Positions 51,415-59,329 of a DNA stretch of 64,000 nt are shown piece after piece. A program made the position numbers and the translations under genes. Source of the stretch: Saccharopolyspora gregorii (GTDB taxonomy: Bacteria > Actinomycetota > Actinomycetes > Mycobacteriales > Pseudonocardiaceae); NCBI RefSeq assembly GCF_024734405.1, contig NZ_CP059556.1:5208001-5272000 (forward strand), read 5' to 3'. Below the pieces are notes generated by a model, which searched no databases, was not told where the DNA came from, and saw only the letters and a program-made list of their open reading frames with translations. The first letter of the stretch is position 1, and the number at the start of each line of letters is the position of its first letter.

Positions 51415-52833
51415 TCATGCCTCGTCCCGCTCGCGCATCTCCCGCACCGCTTCGCGGGCCTCCGCGCGGGAGGACGCGGTGGGCTTCGCCCCCGGCAGCG
51501 GCAGCCCCGCGGACTCCCGGGCGAACCAGGCCGCGACCAGCCCCACCACCCCGGCGGCCATCAGCAGGAACGCGGGCGCGGTGCTGTGGCCGGTGCCGGT
51601 GACCAGCGCCTGCGACAGCAGCGGGGTCGTCCCGCCGAACAGGGCCACCGAGATGTTGAACCCGATCGACACGCCGCCGTAGCGGACCTCGGTGGGGAAC
51701 AGCGCGGGCAGGCTCGACGGCATCGTGGAGCTGAACGCGATGAGCATCAGCCCGATCAGCACCAACCCGGCCACCACCAGCCCCACCGAACCGCGGCTGA
51801 TCAGCCAGAACGCCGGCCAGGACAGCACCACCAGCGCCCCCGACCCCGCCGCGATGATCGGCAACCGGCCGATCTTGTCCGAGGCGCGCCCGAGCCGCAC
51901 CACGAAACCCATGATGATCAGCATGGTGACCAGCACGAACACCAGTGCCGAGGTGTGCGCGTAGTGCAGGTCCGCGGTGATGTAGGTCGGCATGTAGGAG
52001 GTGAGCATGTAGTTGACCACGTTGAACACCGCCACCATCGCCACGCACAGCAGCAGCGGCCGCCAGTGGTCGCGGAAGATGGTGCGGTAACCGGCCAGCC
52101 GGCCCTCGTCCTCGCCGCCGCTCTCCTGCTGCTGCTGTTGGGCGGGCGTCTCCTCCAGCCGGAACCGCAGGTACAGCCCGATCACGCCGAGCGGCGCCGC
52201 CAGCAGGAACGGGATCCGCCAGCCCCAGTTCACCATGTCCTGCTCGCCCAGGGTCGTCAGCAGCGCGGTGACCACGGCGGCACCGAGCGAATACCCCGCC
52301 AGGGTGCCGAACTCCAGCCAGCTGGCGAGGAAACCGCGCCGCTTGTCCGGCGAGTACTCGGAGACGAACGTGGTGGCCCCGCCGTACTCGCCGCCGGTGG
52401 AGAAGCCCTGCACGACCCGGGCCACCAGCAGCAGGATCGGCGACCAGATGCCGATGGTGGCGTACGAGGGGATCAGGCCGATGGCGGTGGTGCCCGCCGC
52501 CATGGTCATCATCGTGATGGCCAGCACCTTCTTCCGCCCGATCCGGTCCCCCAGCGGGCCGAACACGAACCCGCCGAGCGGCCGCACCAGGAACGCGACG
52601 GCGAACGTGGCGAAGGTGGCCAGCAGCTGCGCGGTGGCGTTCCCGGCCGGGAAGAACACCTTGCCGGTGATGACCACGAGGTAGCTGAAGACCCCGAAGT
52701 CGAACCACTCCATCATGTTGCCGATGCCGGCCGCGGTGACCGCCCGCCGCACGTTGCCGACCTTGACGATGGTGACGAGGTCGTCGAGCCGACGAACCGG
52801 CCCGGTGCGACGTCCCGTCCTCGACGATGGCAT
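51415..52833 (-). CDS. MHS-family MFS transporter (ProP/ShiA-like)
   Basis: 472 residues from an ATG behind GAGGAGGCGCAGCGG. Twelve helices are evident. AAGIGNMMEWFDFGVFSYL is the family N-terminus, and PLGGFVFGPLGDRIGRKKVLAI is the classical motif A; VVQGFSTGGEYGGATTFVSEY is also diagnostic of the metabolite:proton symporter subgroup. It probably imports an organic acid or betaine-like solute. A glutamine run in the central loop (PAQQQQQESG) is only a low-complexity feature. Transcribed away from the molybdenum hydroxylase operon. Confidence 0.93.
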   Translation of the reverse strand: MPSSRTGRRTGPVRRLDDLVTIVKVGNVRRAVTAAGIGNMMEWFDFGVFSYLVVITGKVFFPAGNATAQLLATFATFAVAFLVRPLGGFVFGPLGDRIGRKKVLAITMMTMAAGTTAIGLIPSYATIGIWSPILLLVARVVQGFSTGGEYGGATTFVSEYSPDKRRGFLASWLEFGTLAGYSLGAAVVTALLTTLGEQDMVNWGWRIPFLLAAPLGVIGLYLRFRLEETPAQQQQQESGGEDEGRLAGYRTIFRDHWRPLLLCVAMVAVFNVVNYMLTSYMPTYITADLHYAHTSALVFVLVTMLIIMGFVVRLGRASDKIGRLPIIAAGSGALVVLSWPAFWLISRGSVGLVVAGLVLIGLMLIAFSSTMPSSLPALFPTEVRYGGVSIGFNISVALFGGTTPLLSQALVTGTGHSTAPAFLLMAAGVVGLVAAWFARESAGLPLPGAKPTASSRAEAREAVREMRERDEA

Positions 52834-53202
52834 CCGCTGCGCCTCCTCGGCCTGGTTCCGGGTCCGGGCCAGGGGGTACCCGAGATCGGGTCCGGGCACG
52901 CCCGCCGCTCCCCGACCGGGTGCACGAGCACCGCTGACCAGGCACGTCGCCTGCCGGGATTTTTTCCGGGCCCCCGTTCGTTGATCCCTTCCGACGGATC
53001 GGCCTGCGTGTGTCCCTGGGGGTGGTGTGGAGCAGTCCGGACGCACGTTCCCCGCACCTCCGGCAGCGCGCCCGGTCCGGCCGTGCGAAACCGGCCGCGC
53101 CCGTTCCCGTCCAGCACACTCGGACGCGGCCTGCGCGGCGCGTTCCGGGAACGACCGCGCGGCACCTCTTCCCGTTCTTGTCGGACACCGACGGAGATCT
53201 CC
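52834..53202. other. Divergent intergenic region before the molybdenum hydroxylase operon
   Basis: 369 bases, no gene. A TTTTTT run after CCGGGA (near 52960) and an ACGGAGATCTCC site just before 53203 are the only visible elements. No operator could be assigned. Confidence 0.45.
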
Positions 53203-53772
53203 ATGTCCCACCACACCACCATCTCGCTGCGGGTGAACGGCGAGGACCGTTCGCTCGCGGTCGACAACCGCACGACGCTGCTCGACGCGCTCCGCGAGGG
53301 CCTCGACCTGACGGGCACCAAGAAGGGCTGCGACCAGGGCCAGTGCGGCGCCTGCACCGTGCTGCTCGACGGGCAGCGCGCCGTGTCCTGCCTGCAGCTG
53401 GCCGTCGCCGCCGACGGATCCGAGGTCACCACCGTCGAGGGCATCGCCGATGGCGACCGGCTGCACCCGGTGCAGCAGGCGTTCCTCGACTTCGACGGCT
53501 ACCAGTGCGGCTACTGCACGCCCGGGCAGATCTGCTCGGCGGTCGCCGTCCTCCAGGAGCACGCGGCGGGCTGGCCCAGCGCCGCCACCGAGGACGTGCG
53601 GCCCGAGGCCGGCGCCCCCGCCCTGGACGCCGCGGAGATCCGCGAGCGGATGAGCGGCAACCTGTGCCGCTGCGGCGCGCACAACTCCATCGTCCGCGCG
53701 GTCGCGCAGGCCGCCACCATGCACGAGGTCGAGAGCACCGTGTCCCGCGGTGGAACGGAGGTCTCGGCGTGA
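53203..53772 (+). CDS. Molybdenum hydroxylase, 2x[2Fe-2S] subunit (PaoA/YagT-like)
   Basis: 189 residues. The first cluster ligands are in TKKGCDQGQCGACTVLLDG and VSCLQLA; the second cluster has GYQCGYCTPGQICSA and NLCRCGAHNSIV. This is the electron-transfer subunit of a xanthine-oxidase-family enzyme. An insertion between the two second-cluster motifs (about 30 residues, EHAAGWPSAATEDVRPE) also occurs in YagT. There is no Tat signal on the protein, unlike in E. coli PaoA. Its stop overlaps the FAD-subunit start (GTGA). Confidence 0.95.
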   Translation: MSHHTTISLRVNGEDRSLAVDNRTTLLDALREGLDLTGTKKGCDQGQCGACTVLLDGQRAVSCLQLAVAADGSEVTTVEGIADGDRLHPVQQAFLDFDGYQCGYCTPGQICSAVAVLQEHAAGWPSAATEDVRPEAGAPALDAAEIRERMSGNLCRCGAHNSIVRAVAQAATMHEVESTVSRGGTEVSA

Positions 53773-54761
53773 AGGAGTTCGAGTACCGGCGCGCCACCGA
53801 CGTGCGCACCGCCACCACCCTGCTCGCCGAGAACCCGGACGCGCGGTTCCTCGGCGGCGGCACCAACCTCGTCGACCTGATGAAGGTCGGGGTGGAGACG
53901 CCGCCGCAGCTGGTGGACGTGCGCCGGCTGCCGCTGGACGCCATCGAGGTCGCCGCGGACGGCGGGCTGCGCATCGGCGCCACCGCCACCAACAGCGGCG
54001 TCGCCAACCACCCGGAGGTACGGCGCCGCTTCCCCGCGCTCGCCCAAGCGGTGCTCGCGGGCGCCTCCGGCCAGCTGCGCAACGTGGCCACCGTCGGCGG
54101 GAACCTGCTGCAGCGCACCCGCTGCGGCTACTTCGCCGACGTCACCCAGCCCTGCAACAAGCGAGTGCCGGGCAGCGGGTGTCCGGCCATCGAGGGCGAG
54201 CACCACAACCACGCGATCTTCGACTGGTCCGAGCAGTGCGCGGCGACCAGCCCGTCGGACATGGCGGTGCCGCTGGCCGCGTTCGACGCCGTGGTGTCCT
54301 ACGAGACCGCCGACGGCACCGGCGAACTGTCCTATTCGGACTTCCACCGCCCGGTGGGCGACCGGCCGGACGCGGACGTCGCGCTGCCCGCGGGCGCGCT
54401 GATCACCGGGATCACGTTGCCCGGAGCGGAGATCGCGGCCCGCTCCCGGTACCGGAAGGTGCGGGAACGGGCCTCCTACGCGTTCGCGAACGGCTCGATC
54501 GCCGCCGCGCTCGACGTGCGCGACGGGGTCGTCTCCGACGTGCGGATCGCGTTCGGCGCGGTCGCCAACCGGCCGTGGCGGGCGCGCGCGGCGGAACGCG
54601 CGCTGCTGGGCCGCCCCGCCACCGCCGCCGAGTTCGGGGCCGCCGCCGACGCCGAACTCGCCGCCGCGACACCCCTGCCGGACAACGCCTACAAGGTTCC
54701 GCTGGTCCGGAACCTCGTGGTGTCCGTGCTGACCGAGCTCGCCGAGGAGGCCACCCGATGA
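53769..54761 (+). CDS. Molybdenum hydroxylase, FAD subunit with extra [4Fe-4S] segment (PaoB/YagS-like)
   Basis: 330 residues, GTG start overlapping the upstream stop. FLGGGTNLVDLMKVGV and TVGGNLLQRTRCGYFAD form the FAD site of the CO-dehydrogenase-flavoprotein fold. The extra Cys set is unusual: TRCGYFADVTQPCNKRVPGSG then CPAIEGEHHNHAIF; this matches the [4Fe-4S] insert of YagS/PaoB and of 4-hydroxybenzoyl-CoA reductase. It passes electrons from the Fe-S subunit to an external acceptor. The next gene's ATG overlaps its stop. Confidence 0.95.
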   Translation: MKEFEYRRATDVRTATTLLAENPDARFLGGGTNLVDLMKVGVETPPQLVDVRRLPLDAIEVAADGGLRIGATATNSGVANHPEVRRRFPALAQAVLAGASGQLRNVATVGGNLLQRTRCGYFADVTQPCNKRVPGSGCPAIEGEHHNHAIFDWSEQCAATSPSDMAVPLAAFDAVVSYETADGTGELSYSDFHRPVGDRPDADVALPAGALITGITLPGAEIAARSRYRKVRERASYAFANGSIAAALDVRDGVVSDVRIAFGAVANRPWRARAAERALLGRPATAAEFGAAADAELAAATPLPDNAYKVPLVRNLVVSVLTELAEEATR

Positions 54762-56878
54762 CCACCGTCGACCCGCGGCTGAGCGCCACCGGCACCACCA
54801 CCGCACCCGCGGACACCGGCACCGCCGGATCCGCGCGCACCCGGCTCGAAGGCCGCGCCAAGGTCACCGGCGAAGCCCGCTACGCGGGCGACCACCCCAT
54901 CGAGGACCTCGCGCACGGCTCGCTGGTGCTGTCCACGATCGCCCGCGGCCGGATCCGCTCCATCGACGACGCCGCGGTGCTGGACATGCCGGGCGTGCTC
55001 ACCGTGCTGCACCACGGCAACGCGCCGCGGCTCAACCCGGAAGCGGGGATCTTCGGCCCCGACGCCGGGCTGCAGCTCCTGCAGGACGACCGGGTGCAGT
55101 ACGTGGGGCACCCGGTGGCGCTGGTGGTGGCGAAGACGCCGGAGCAGGCGCGCGCCGCCGCCGACGCGCTCCGGGTCGCCTACGAGGAGGAACCGCACGA
55201 CGCCGAGTTCCGCGCCGACCACCCCGCCGAGTACGCGCCGCAGGGCGCGGGCACCGTCGACAAGGGCGACGTGGACGCGGAAGCCGACGAGGCCGCGGCC
55301 GTCGTCGAGCACACCTACACCACCCCCGAAGAGCACCACACGGCGATGGAACCGCACGCCTCCATGGCCCGCTGGGAGGACGGCAGGCTGGAGATCGTCG
55401 ACGCCAACCAGGGCTCCTACCTGGTCGCGCAGGTCGTGGCGACGCTGTTCGACCTGGACCCGGCGGCGGTGCGGATCCGCTCCGAGCACGTCGGCGGCGG
55501 CTTCGGCTCCAAGGCCCTCGGCCCGCAGCTGGTGCTGGCGGTCATGGCCGCGACGCGGCTGCAGCGCCCGGTGCGGGTGGTGCTGACCCGGCCGCAGGTC
55601 TTCGCGATCACCTCGTTGCGCTCGGCGACCGAACAGCGGGTGCGGCTGGCCGCGGACGCCGACGGCCGGTTGCGCGCCGTCGACCACGAATCGCGCTCGT
55701 TCACCTCCACCGTGAAGGAGTTCGTGGAGCTCGGCACCGAGCTCACCGGCGTGATGTACGCGTCCGAGGCGATCCGCACCCGGACCGGGGTGGTGCCGCT
55801 GAACGTGCCCTCGCCCGGCTGGATGCGCGCGCCCGGCGCGGCACCCGGCTCGTTCGCGCTGGAATCGGCGATGGACGAGCTCGCGCAGCGGCTCGACGTC
55901 GACCCGGTGGAGCTGCGGCTGCGCAACGAACCGACCGTCGGCCCCGCCTCCGGGAAGCCGTTCAGCAGCCGCAGGCTGGTGGACTGCCTGGAGCAGGGCG
56001 CGAGCCGCTTCGGCTGGTGGCAGCGGGATCCGCGGCCCGGGGTGCGCCGGGACGGGCGCTGGCTGCTCGGCACCGGGGTCGCCGCCGGATCGTTCGGCGC
56101 CGGGCCGATGCCCTCCACCGCCGCGATCACCGCCGAGGGCGACGGGACCTACGAGGTGCGCATCGCCGCCGCCGACATCGGCACCGGGGCGCGCACCGCG
56201 CTCGCCCAGGTCGCCGCGGAGGCGCTGGACGTGCCGCTGGAGGCGGTGCGGATCCGGATCGCCGACAGCGACTTCGGGCCCGCGTTCATCGCGGGCGGCT
56301 CGCGCGGCACCGAATCCTGGTCGTTCGCGATCATCGAGGCCGCGCGGGCGCTGCAGAAGAAGCTCGCGGCCGGGGAATCCGCCCCGGTGACCGCGCGCGC
56401 CGACACCACCGAACTCATCGGCGCCCGCGAACAGCTCGAACGGCACTCGTTCAGCTCCCAGTTCGCCGAGGTCGCCGTCGATGTCACCAGCGGTGAAGTG
56501 CGGGTGCGGCGACTGCTGGGCATGTTCGCCGTCGGGCGGATCATCAACCCGCTCACCGCGCGCAGCCAGTTCGCCGGCGGCATGATCATGGGCTTGTCGA
56601 TGGCGCTGCACGAAGAGGGCGTGCGGGACTCCAGCGGCCGCCAGGCCAACGCGAACCTCGCCGGGTACCACATCGCCGCGCACGCCGACATCCCCGAGAT
56701 CGACGTCGACTGGGTCGACGACCCCGACCCGGGCAACCCGTCCGGGGTGAAGGGCATCGGTGAGGTCGGCATCGTCGGCACGGCCGCGGCGATCGCCAAC
56801 GCCGTGTGGCACGCGACCGGGGTGCGGCACCGGGATCTGCCGATCAGCTTGGACAGGGTGCTGGAGGCGGCCGGGTGA
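54758..56878 (+). CDS. Molybdenum hydroxylase, molybdopterin-binding catalytic subunit (PaoC/YagR-like)
   Basis: 706 residues. VGGGFGSKALGPQLV (the Gly-rich cofactor motif), MRAPGAAPGSFALESAMDELA and the catalytic Glu in VKGIGEVGIVG (about residue 669) are in place. This is the large subunit of the xanthine-oxidase family, probably an aldehyde oxidoreductase like PaoABC that uses a molybdopterin cytosine dinucleotide cofactor; the aldehyde choice is inferred from YagTSR-like order and the extra cluster in the middle subunit. No XdhC/PaoD insertion chaperone lies in the window. The three genes are fused by ATGA/GTGA overlaps into one operon. Confidence 0.95.
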   Translation: MTTVDPRLSATGTTTAPADTGTAGSARTRLEGRAKVTGEARYAGDHPIEDLAHGSLVLSTIARGRIRSIDDAAVLDMPGVLTVLHHGNAPRLNPEAGIFGPDAGLQLLQDDRVQYVGHPVALVVAKTPEQARAAADALRVAYEEEPHDAEFRADHPAEYAPQGAGTVDKGDVDAEADEAAAVVEHTYTTPEEHHTAMEPHASMARWEDGRLEIVDANQGSYLVAQVVATLFDLDPAAVRIRSEHVGGGFGSKALGPQLVLAVMAATRLQRPVRVVLTRPQVFAITSLRSATEQRVRLAADADGRLRAVDHESRSFTSTVKEFVELGTELTGVMYASEAIRTRTGVVPLNVPSPGWMRAPGAAPGSFALESAMDELAQRLDVDPVELRLRNEPTVGPASGKPFSSRRLVDCLEQGASRFGWWQRDPRPGVRRDGRWLLGTGVAAGSFGAGPMPSTAAITAEGDGTYEVRIAAADIGTGARTALAQVAAEALDVPLEAVRIRIADSDFGPAFIAGGSRGTESWSFAIIEAARALQKKLAAGESAPVTARADTTELIGAREQLERHSFSSQFAEVAVDVTSGEVRVRRLLGMFAVGRIINPLTARSQFAGGMIMGLSMALHEEGVRDSSGRQANANLAGYHIAAHADIPEIDVDWVDDPDPGNPSGVKGIGEVGIVGTAAAIANAVWHATGVRHRDLPISLDRVLEAAG

Positions 56879-57100
56879 CCGCGTCGGCGGCCCGCTCGCC
56901 CCGCAACGGGGCGGGCGGGCCGCTGTTCGCCCGGCCCCCGGCTCGTCGGCCTTCTTCGCCTCGTCGACCGGTTCCCGGATCGGGACGCCGCTGAAGGACT
57001 CGGGCTCATCCCCGCGTTCCGCGGCGAGCGGATCCGCCACCGGACCTCGGGGAGCTGGGCCGGGGCACCGGCGGATGCGGGGAGCGGGGCGGGCGGCGGG

Positions 57101-57709
57101 TCAGTCCCGCAGCGGGTCGAACTCCGGCGGGAAGTCCTCGTCGTCGTCCGGTCTGCGCGGGCGGCGCTGGCCGGTCGGGCGGGTCGCGGACGAGCCGGGC
57201 GAGCCGGACCCCGGCGGGCTCGGCGGCGTCGGGCCGGGCCGCTGCTGCGGCTCGTCGTCCTCGGGCGCCGCCCACGTGGCGGACCCCGGTGCCTCGGCCT
57301 CCGGCTCGTCCGGTTCCTCCGGGAAGCGGTCGCGCAGGTTGTCCAGCATCAGCGATCGGGTCTGGCGATCCTCGTCGCCGAGCTGCTCGGACATCACCTC
57401 GCCGACGCGGGAGGCGATGTCGCCCTGCGCCTTGCGGATGGTGCCGAGGATCTGCGCGGACAGCTCCTCCAACGGCATCGAGCGGATCTTCTCCGAGAAC
57501 TCGATGCCGGTGAGGCTGCCGTCGGCGCGCACCGTCACCTTCACCCGGCCGTCCGGGCCCGTGGCGGTCAACCGGATCTGCTCGGTCTCCTCGCGCACCG
57601 CCTCGTAGCGGCGGGCCTTCTCCTCGAAGCCCTTCACCCAGTCCTCGATGCGCCGTTCCGCGTCGTCCGGGTCGCTGCCGAGTGCGGCGAAGCCCGCTGG
57701 TCCGGACAT
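57101..57709 (-). CDS. YbaB/EbfC-family nucleoid-associated-like protein, ESX-linked
   Basis: 202 residues. The N-terminal 125 residues form the YbaB fold: long first helix (DAERRIEDWVKGFEEKARRYE), VKVTVRADGSLTGIEFS strands and AQILGTIRKAQGDIASRV. A Pro/Glu/Asp-rich disordered tail of 75 residues follows (PEEPDEPEAEAPGS). YbaB proteins of this kind accompany ESX/WXG loci in actinobacteria, but their function there is not settled. It is the last gene of the minus-strand operon with the EspC-, EspG- and PPE-like genes. Confidence 0.85.
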   Translation of the reverse strand: MSGPAGFAALGSDPDDAERRIEDWVKGFEEKARRYEAVREETEQIRLTATGPDGRVKVTVRADGSLTGIEFSEKIRSMPLEELSAQILGTIRKAQGDIASRVGEVMSEQLGDEDRQTRSLMLDNLRDRFPEEPDEPEAEAPGSATWAAPEDDEPQQRPGPTPPSPPGSGSPGSSATRPTGQRRPRRPDDDEDFPPEFDPLRD

Positions 57710-57770
57710 GTTCTTCCCTCCGATGTGCTGCTCGATGACGTGCGCGCCGCGCGCCCGCGGCGGGGTGGGG

Positions 57771-58439
57771 CTACGACGTCGCCTCCGGGTCGATCCGCGG
57801 GGTGGTGCCGAGCACCTGCTGCGAATGCCCCTGGACGGCCGGGTTCAGCACCTGCCCGCCGTGCGGGGCGTTCATCGCCGTCGGGGCCTGCACCTGCCCG
57901 CCGTGCGGAGCGTTCATCGCCGTCGGGGCTTGGACCTGCTCGGTCGGGCGGGGCGCGGTTCCCCGCTGCTGCTCGGTCATGCCGTCCGGCGGAGTTCCCC
58001 GCTGCCGCTGGGAGAACCCGGTGGGCGACGTGCCCTGCTGCTGTTCGGAGGCGTCGCCGGGCAGCGTGCCCTGCTGCTGTCCGGTGGGGCCGGCGCCGCC
58101 GCTCATCAGCTGGAACTGCTCGGATCCCTCCGGCACGGTGCCGTGCAACTTCTGGAAGGACTGCGAGTTGTCCTCGTCGTTGGTGTCGTACTCCTCGGCG
58201 CTGGTGCGGACGTTCTGCGCGGTGGTCTCGATGCCTTCGCGGGCGGCCTGCAGCGCCGCGATCCCTTCCTGCTCGGTCGGGTTGATGATCGGCGGCAGGA
58301 ACGAGCACAGCAGCCCGTAGGCCTCGTCGGACATGCTGACCTGTTCAGCGGCCGAGATCGCGGTGTCGATCCGGTCGGTGAGCGCGTCGAGGTGGGCGGC
58401 GTGCGCCGCCAGGTCCTCGGAGACGACTTCGTAGGCCAT
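57771..58439 (-). CDS. EspC/DUF2580-like ESX-secreted protein with repeat-rich tail
   Basis: 222 residues. The first 100 residues are a helical ESX-associated domain (YEVVSEDLAAHAAHLDALTDR, VSMSDEAYGLLCSFLPPIIN, AEEYDTNDEDNSQSF), related to the EspC-type secreted proteins encoded with EspG. The rest is disordered: four degenerate QQ-G-T repeats (GQQQGTLPGD, EQQQGTSPTG, QRQRGTPPDG, EQQRGTAPRP) and then two copies of a 14-residue unit (QVQAPTAMNAPHGG). The repeats may change in number between strains. The motif YxxxD/E signal for type VII secretion is suggested by YDTND. Confidence 0.8.
   Translation of the reverse strand: MAYEVVSEDLAAHAAHLDALTDRIDTAISAAEQVSMSDEAYGLLCSFLPPIINPTEQEGIAALQAAREGIETTAQNVRTSAEEYDTNDEDNSQSFQKLHGTVPEGSEQFQLMSGGAGPTGQQQGTLPGDASEQQQGTSPTGFSQRQRGTPPDGMTEQQRGTAPRPTEQVQAPTAMNAPHGGQVQAPTAMNAPHGGQVLNPAVQGHSQQVLGTTPRIDPEATS
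57847..57930. repeat. 42-base tandem duplication in the EspC-like gene
   Basis: Two adjacent copies of a 42-base unit (beginning CACCTGCCCGCCGTGCGG) differ at about four positions and encode the duplicated 14-residue unit. Few differences suggest a recent duplication. Confidence 0.8.
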
Positions 58440-58479
58440 GCGGGGAGATCCTCTCCGGATGCGTTGCGCGGCAGAGTGA

Positions 58480-59259
58480 TCAGCGGGACACGAGCTCCGC
58501 GAAGTCCACAGTGGACAGCACTTTGCCGAGCCGCTGCTCGACGCGGCCCGGCTCGGCGGGCATGATGCTCAGCCAGCCCCGCTCGCCGATCAGCAGGTAG
58601 CGGCCCTGCGCGGTGTCCAGCCAGCTGATGAGCGTCCGCGCCCGGGCTCCGCCGCGGCGGACGCCGAGCTGCCCACCACCGCGGCGGTTCTCCGCCAGCT
58701 CCACCAGCGCGGCCGCGTCCTGTTCGGACACTCCCGCCCGCACCAGCGCGGTGTGCTCGTCGAGATCGCCACCGAACGGGTCGTCACCGGGATCGTCCTC
58801 GTCCGCGGCCTTCGCCAGCACCTCCTGGCGCACCGTCAAGGACCGCCCCTTGCCCGGATCGGCGGGTGGCAGCACGCCCGCCACCACCGCGGCCAGCGCG
58901 CCCGGCCGGAAACCGCGCAGCGACAACCGATCCCCGTCCAGCACCGCCAGCACCCCGGACCGGCGGTCCGCGGCGGCCAGCGCCCGGATCGTCCCGCCCA
59001 CGTGGCCGACGACGTCCACCGAGATCTCGTGGACCGCCAGCAACCGCAGCAGCCCCTCCAGCTCGGCGTCCAGCCGGTCGCCGGTGGCGAGACCGCGCTC
59101 GGCCAGCGCGCGGAACGCCGCGGCGGTGCGCGCCGCGCGCTCCCCGCCGGTCGCGCCGATGCTCGGCACCCGCAGCGGGTACGGCGCCCGGCCCAGGTCG
59201 AGCGCCCCGGACACCAGGTCGAACTCGACGGCGGACAGCACGAAGTCCGCTTCGCCCAT
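58480..59259 (-). CDS. espG: ESX secretion-associated protein EspG
   Basis: 259 residues from the ATG complementary to 59257-59259 after GAGGGGAAAGTG. FVLSAVEFDLVSGALDLGRAPYPLRVPSIG is the EspG N-terminus; IRALAAADRRSGVLAVLDGDRL and LISWLDTAQGRYLL further agree with the family. EspG is the cytoplasmic chaperone that binds PE-PPE or PPE-like secretion substrates and keeps them soluble for the ESX machine. The partner is presumably the PPE-like protein encoded 70 bases upstream. Confidence 0.88.
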   Translation of the reverse strand: MGEADFVLSAVEFDLVSGALDLGRAPYPLRVPSIGATGGERAARTAAAFRALAERGLATGDRLDAELEGLLRLLAVHEISVDVVGHVGGTIRALAAADRRSGVLAVLDGDRLSLRGFRPGALAAVVAGVLPPADPGKGRSLTVRQEVLAKAADEDDPGDDPFGGDLDEHTALVRAGVSEQDAAALVELAENRRGGGQLGVRRGGARARTLISWLDTAQGRYLLIGERGWLSIMPAEPGRVEQRLGKVLSTVDFAELVSR

Positions 59260-59329
59260 CACTTTCCCCTCATCAGCACGCGCGTGATCGCGCACCGGCC
59301 CGGACCGGCCGGTGCGCCGGACGACGCGG

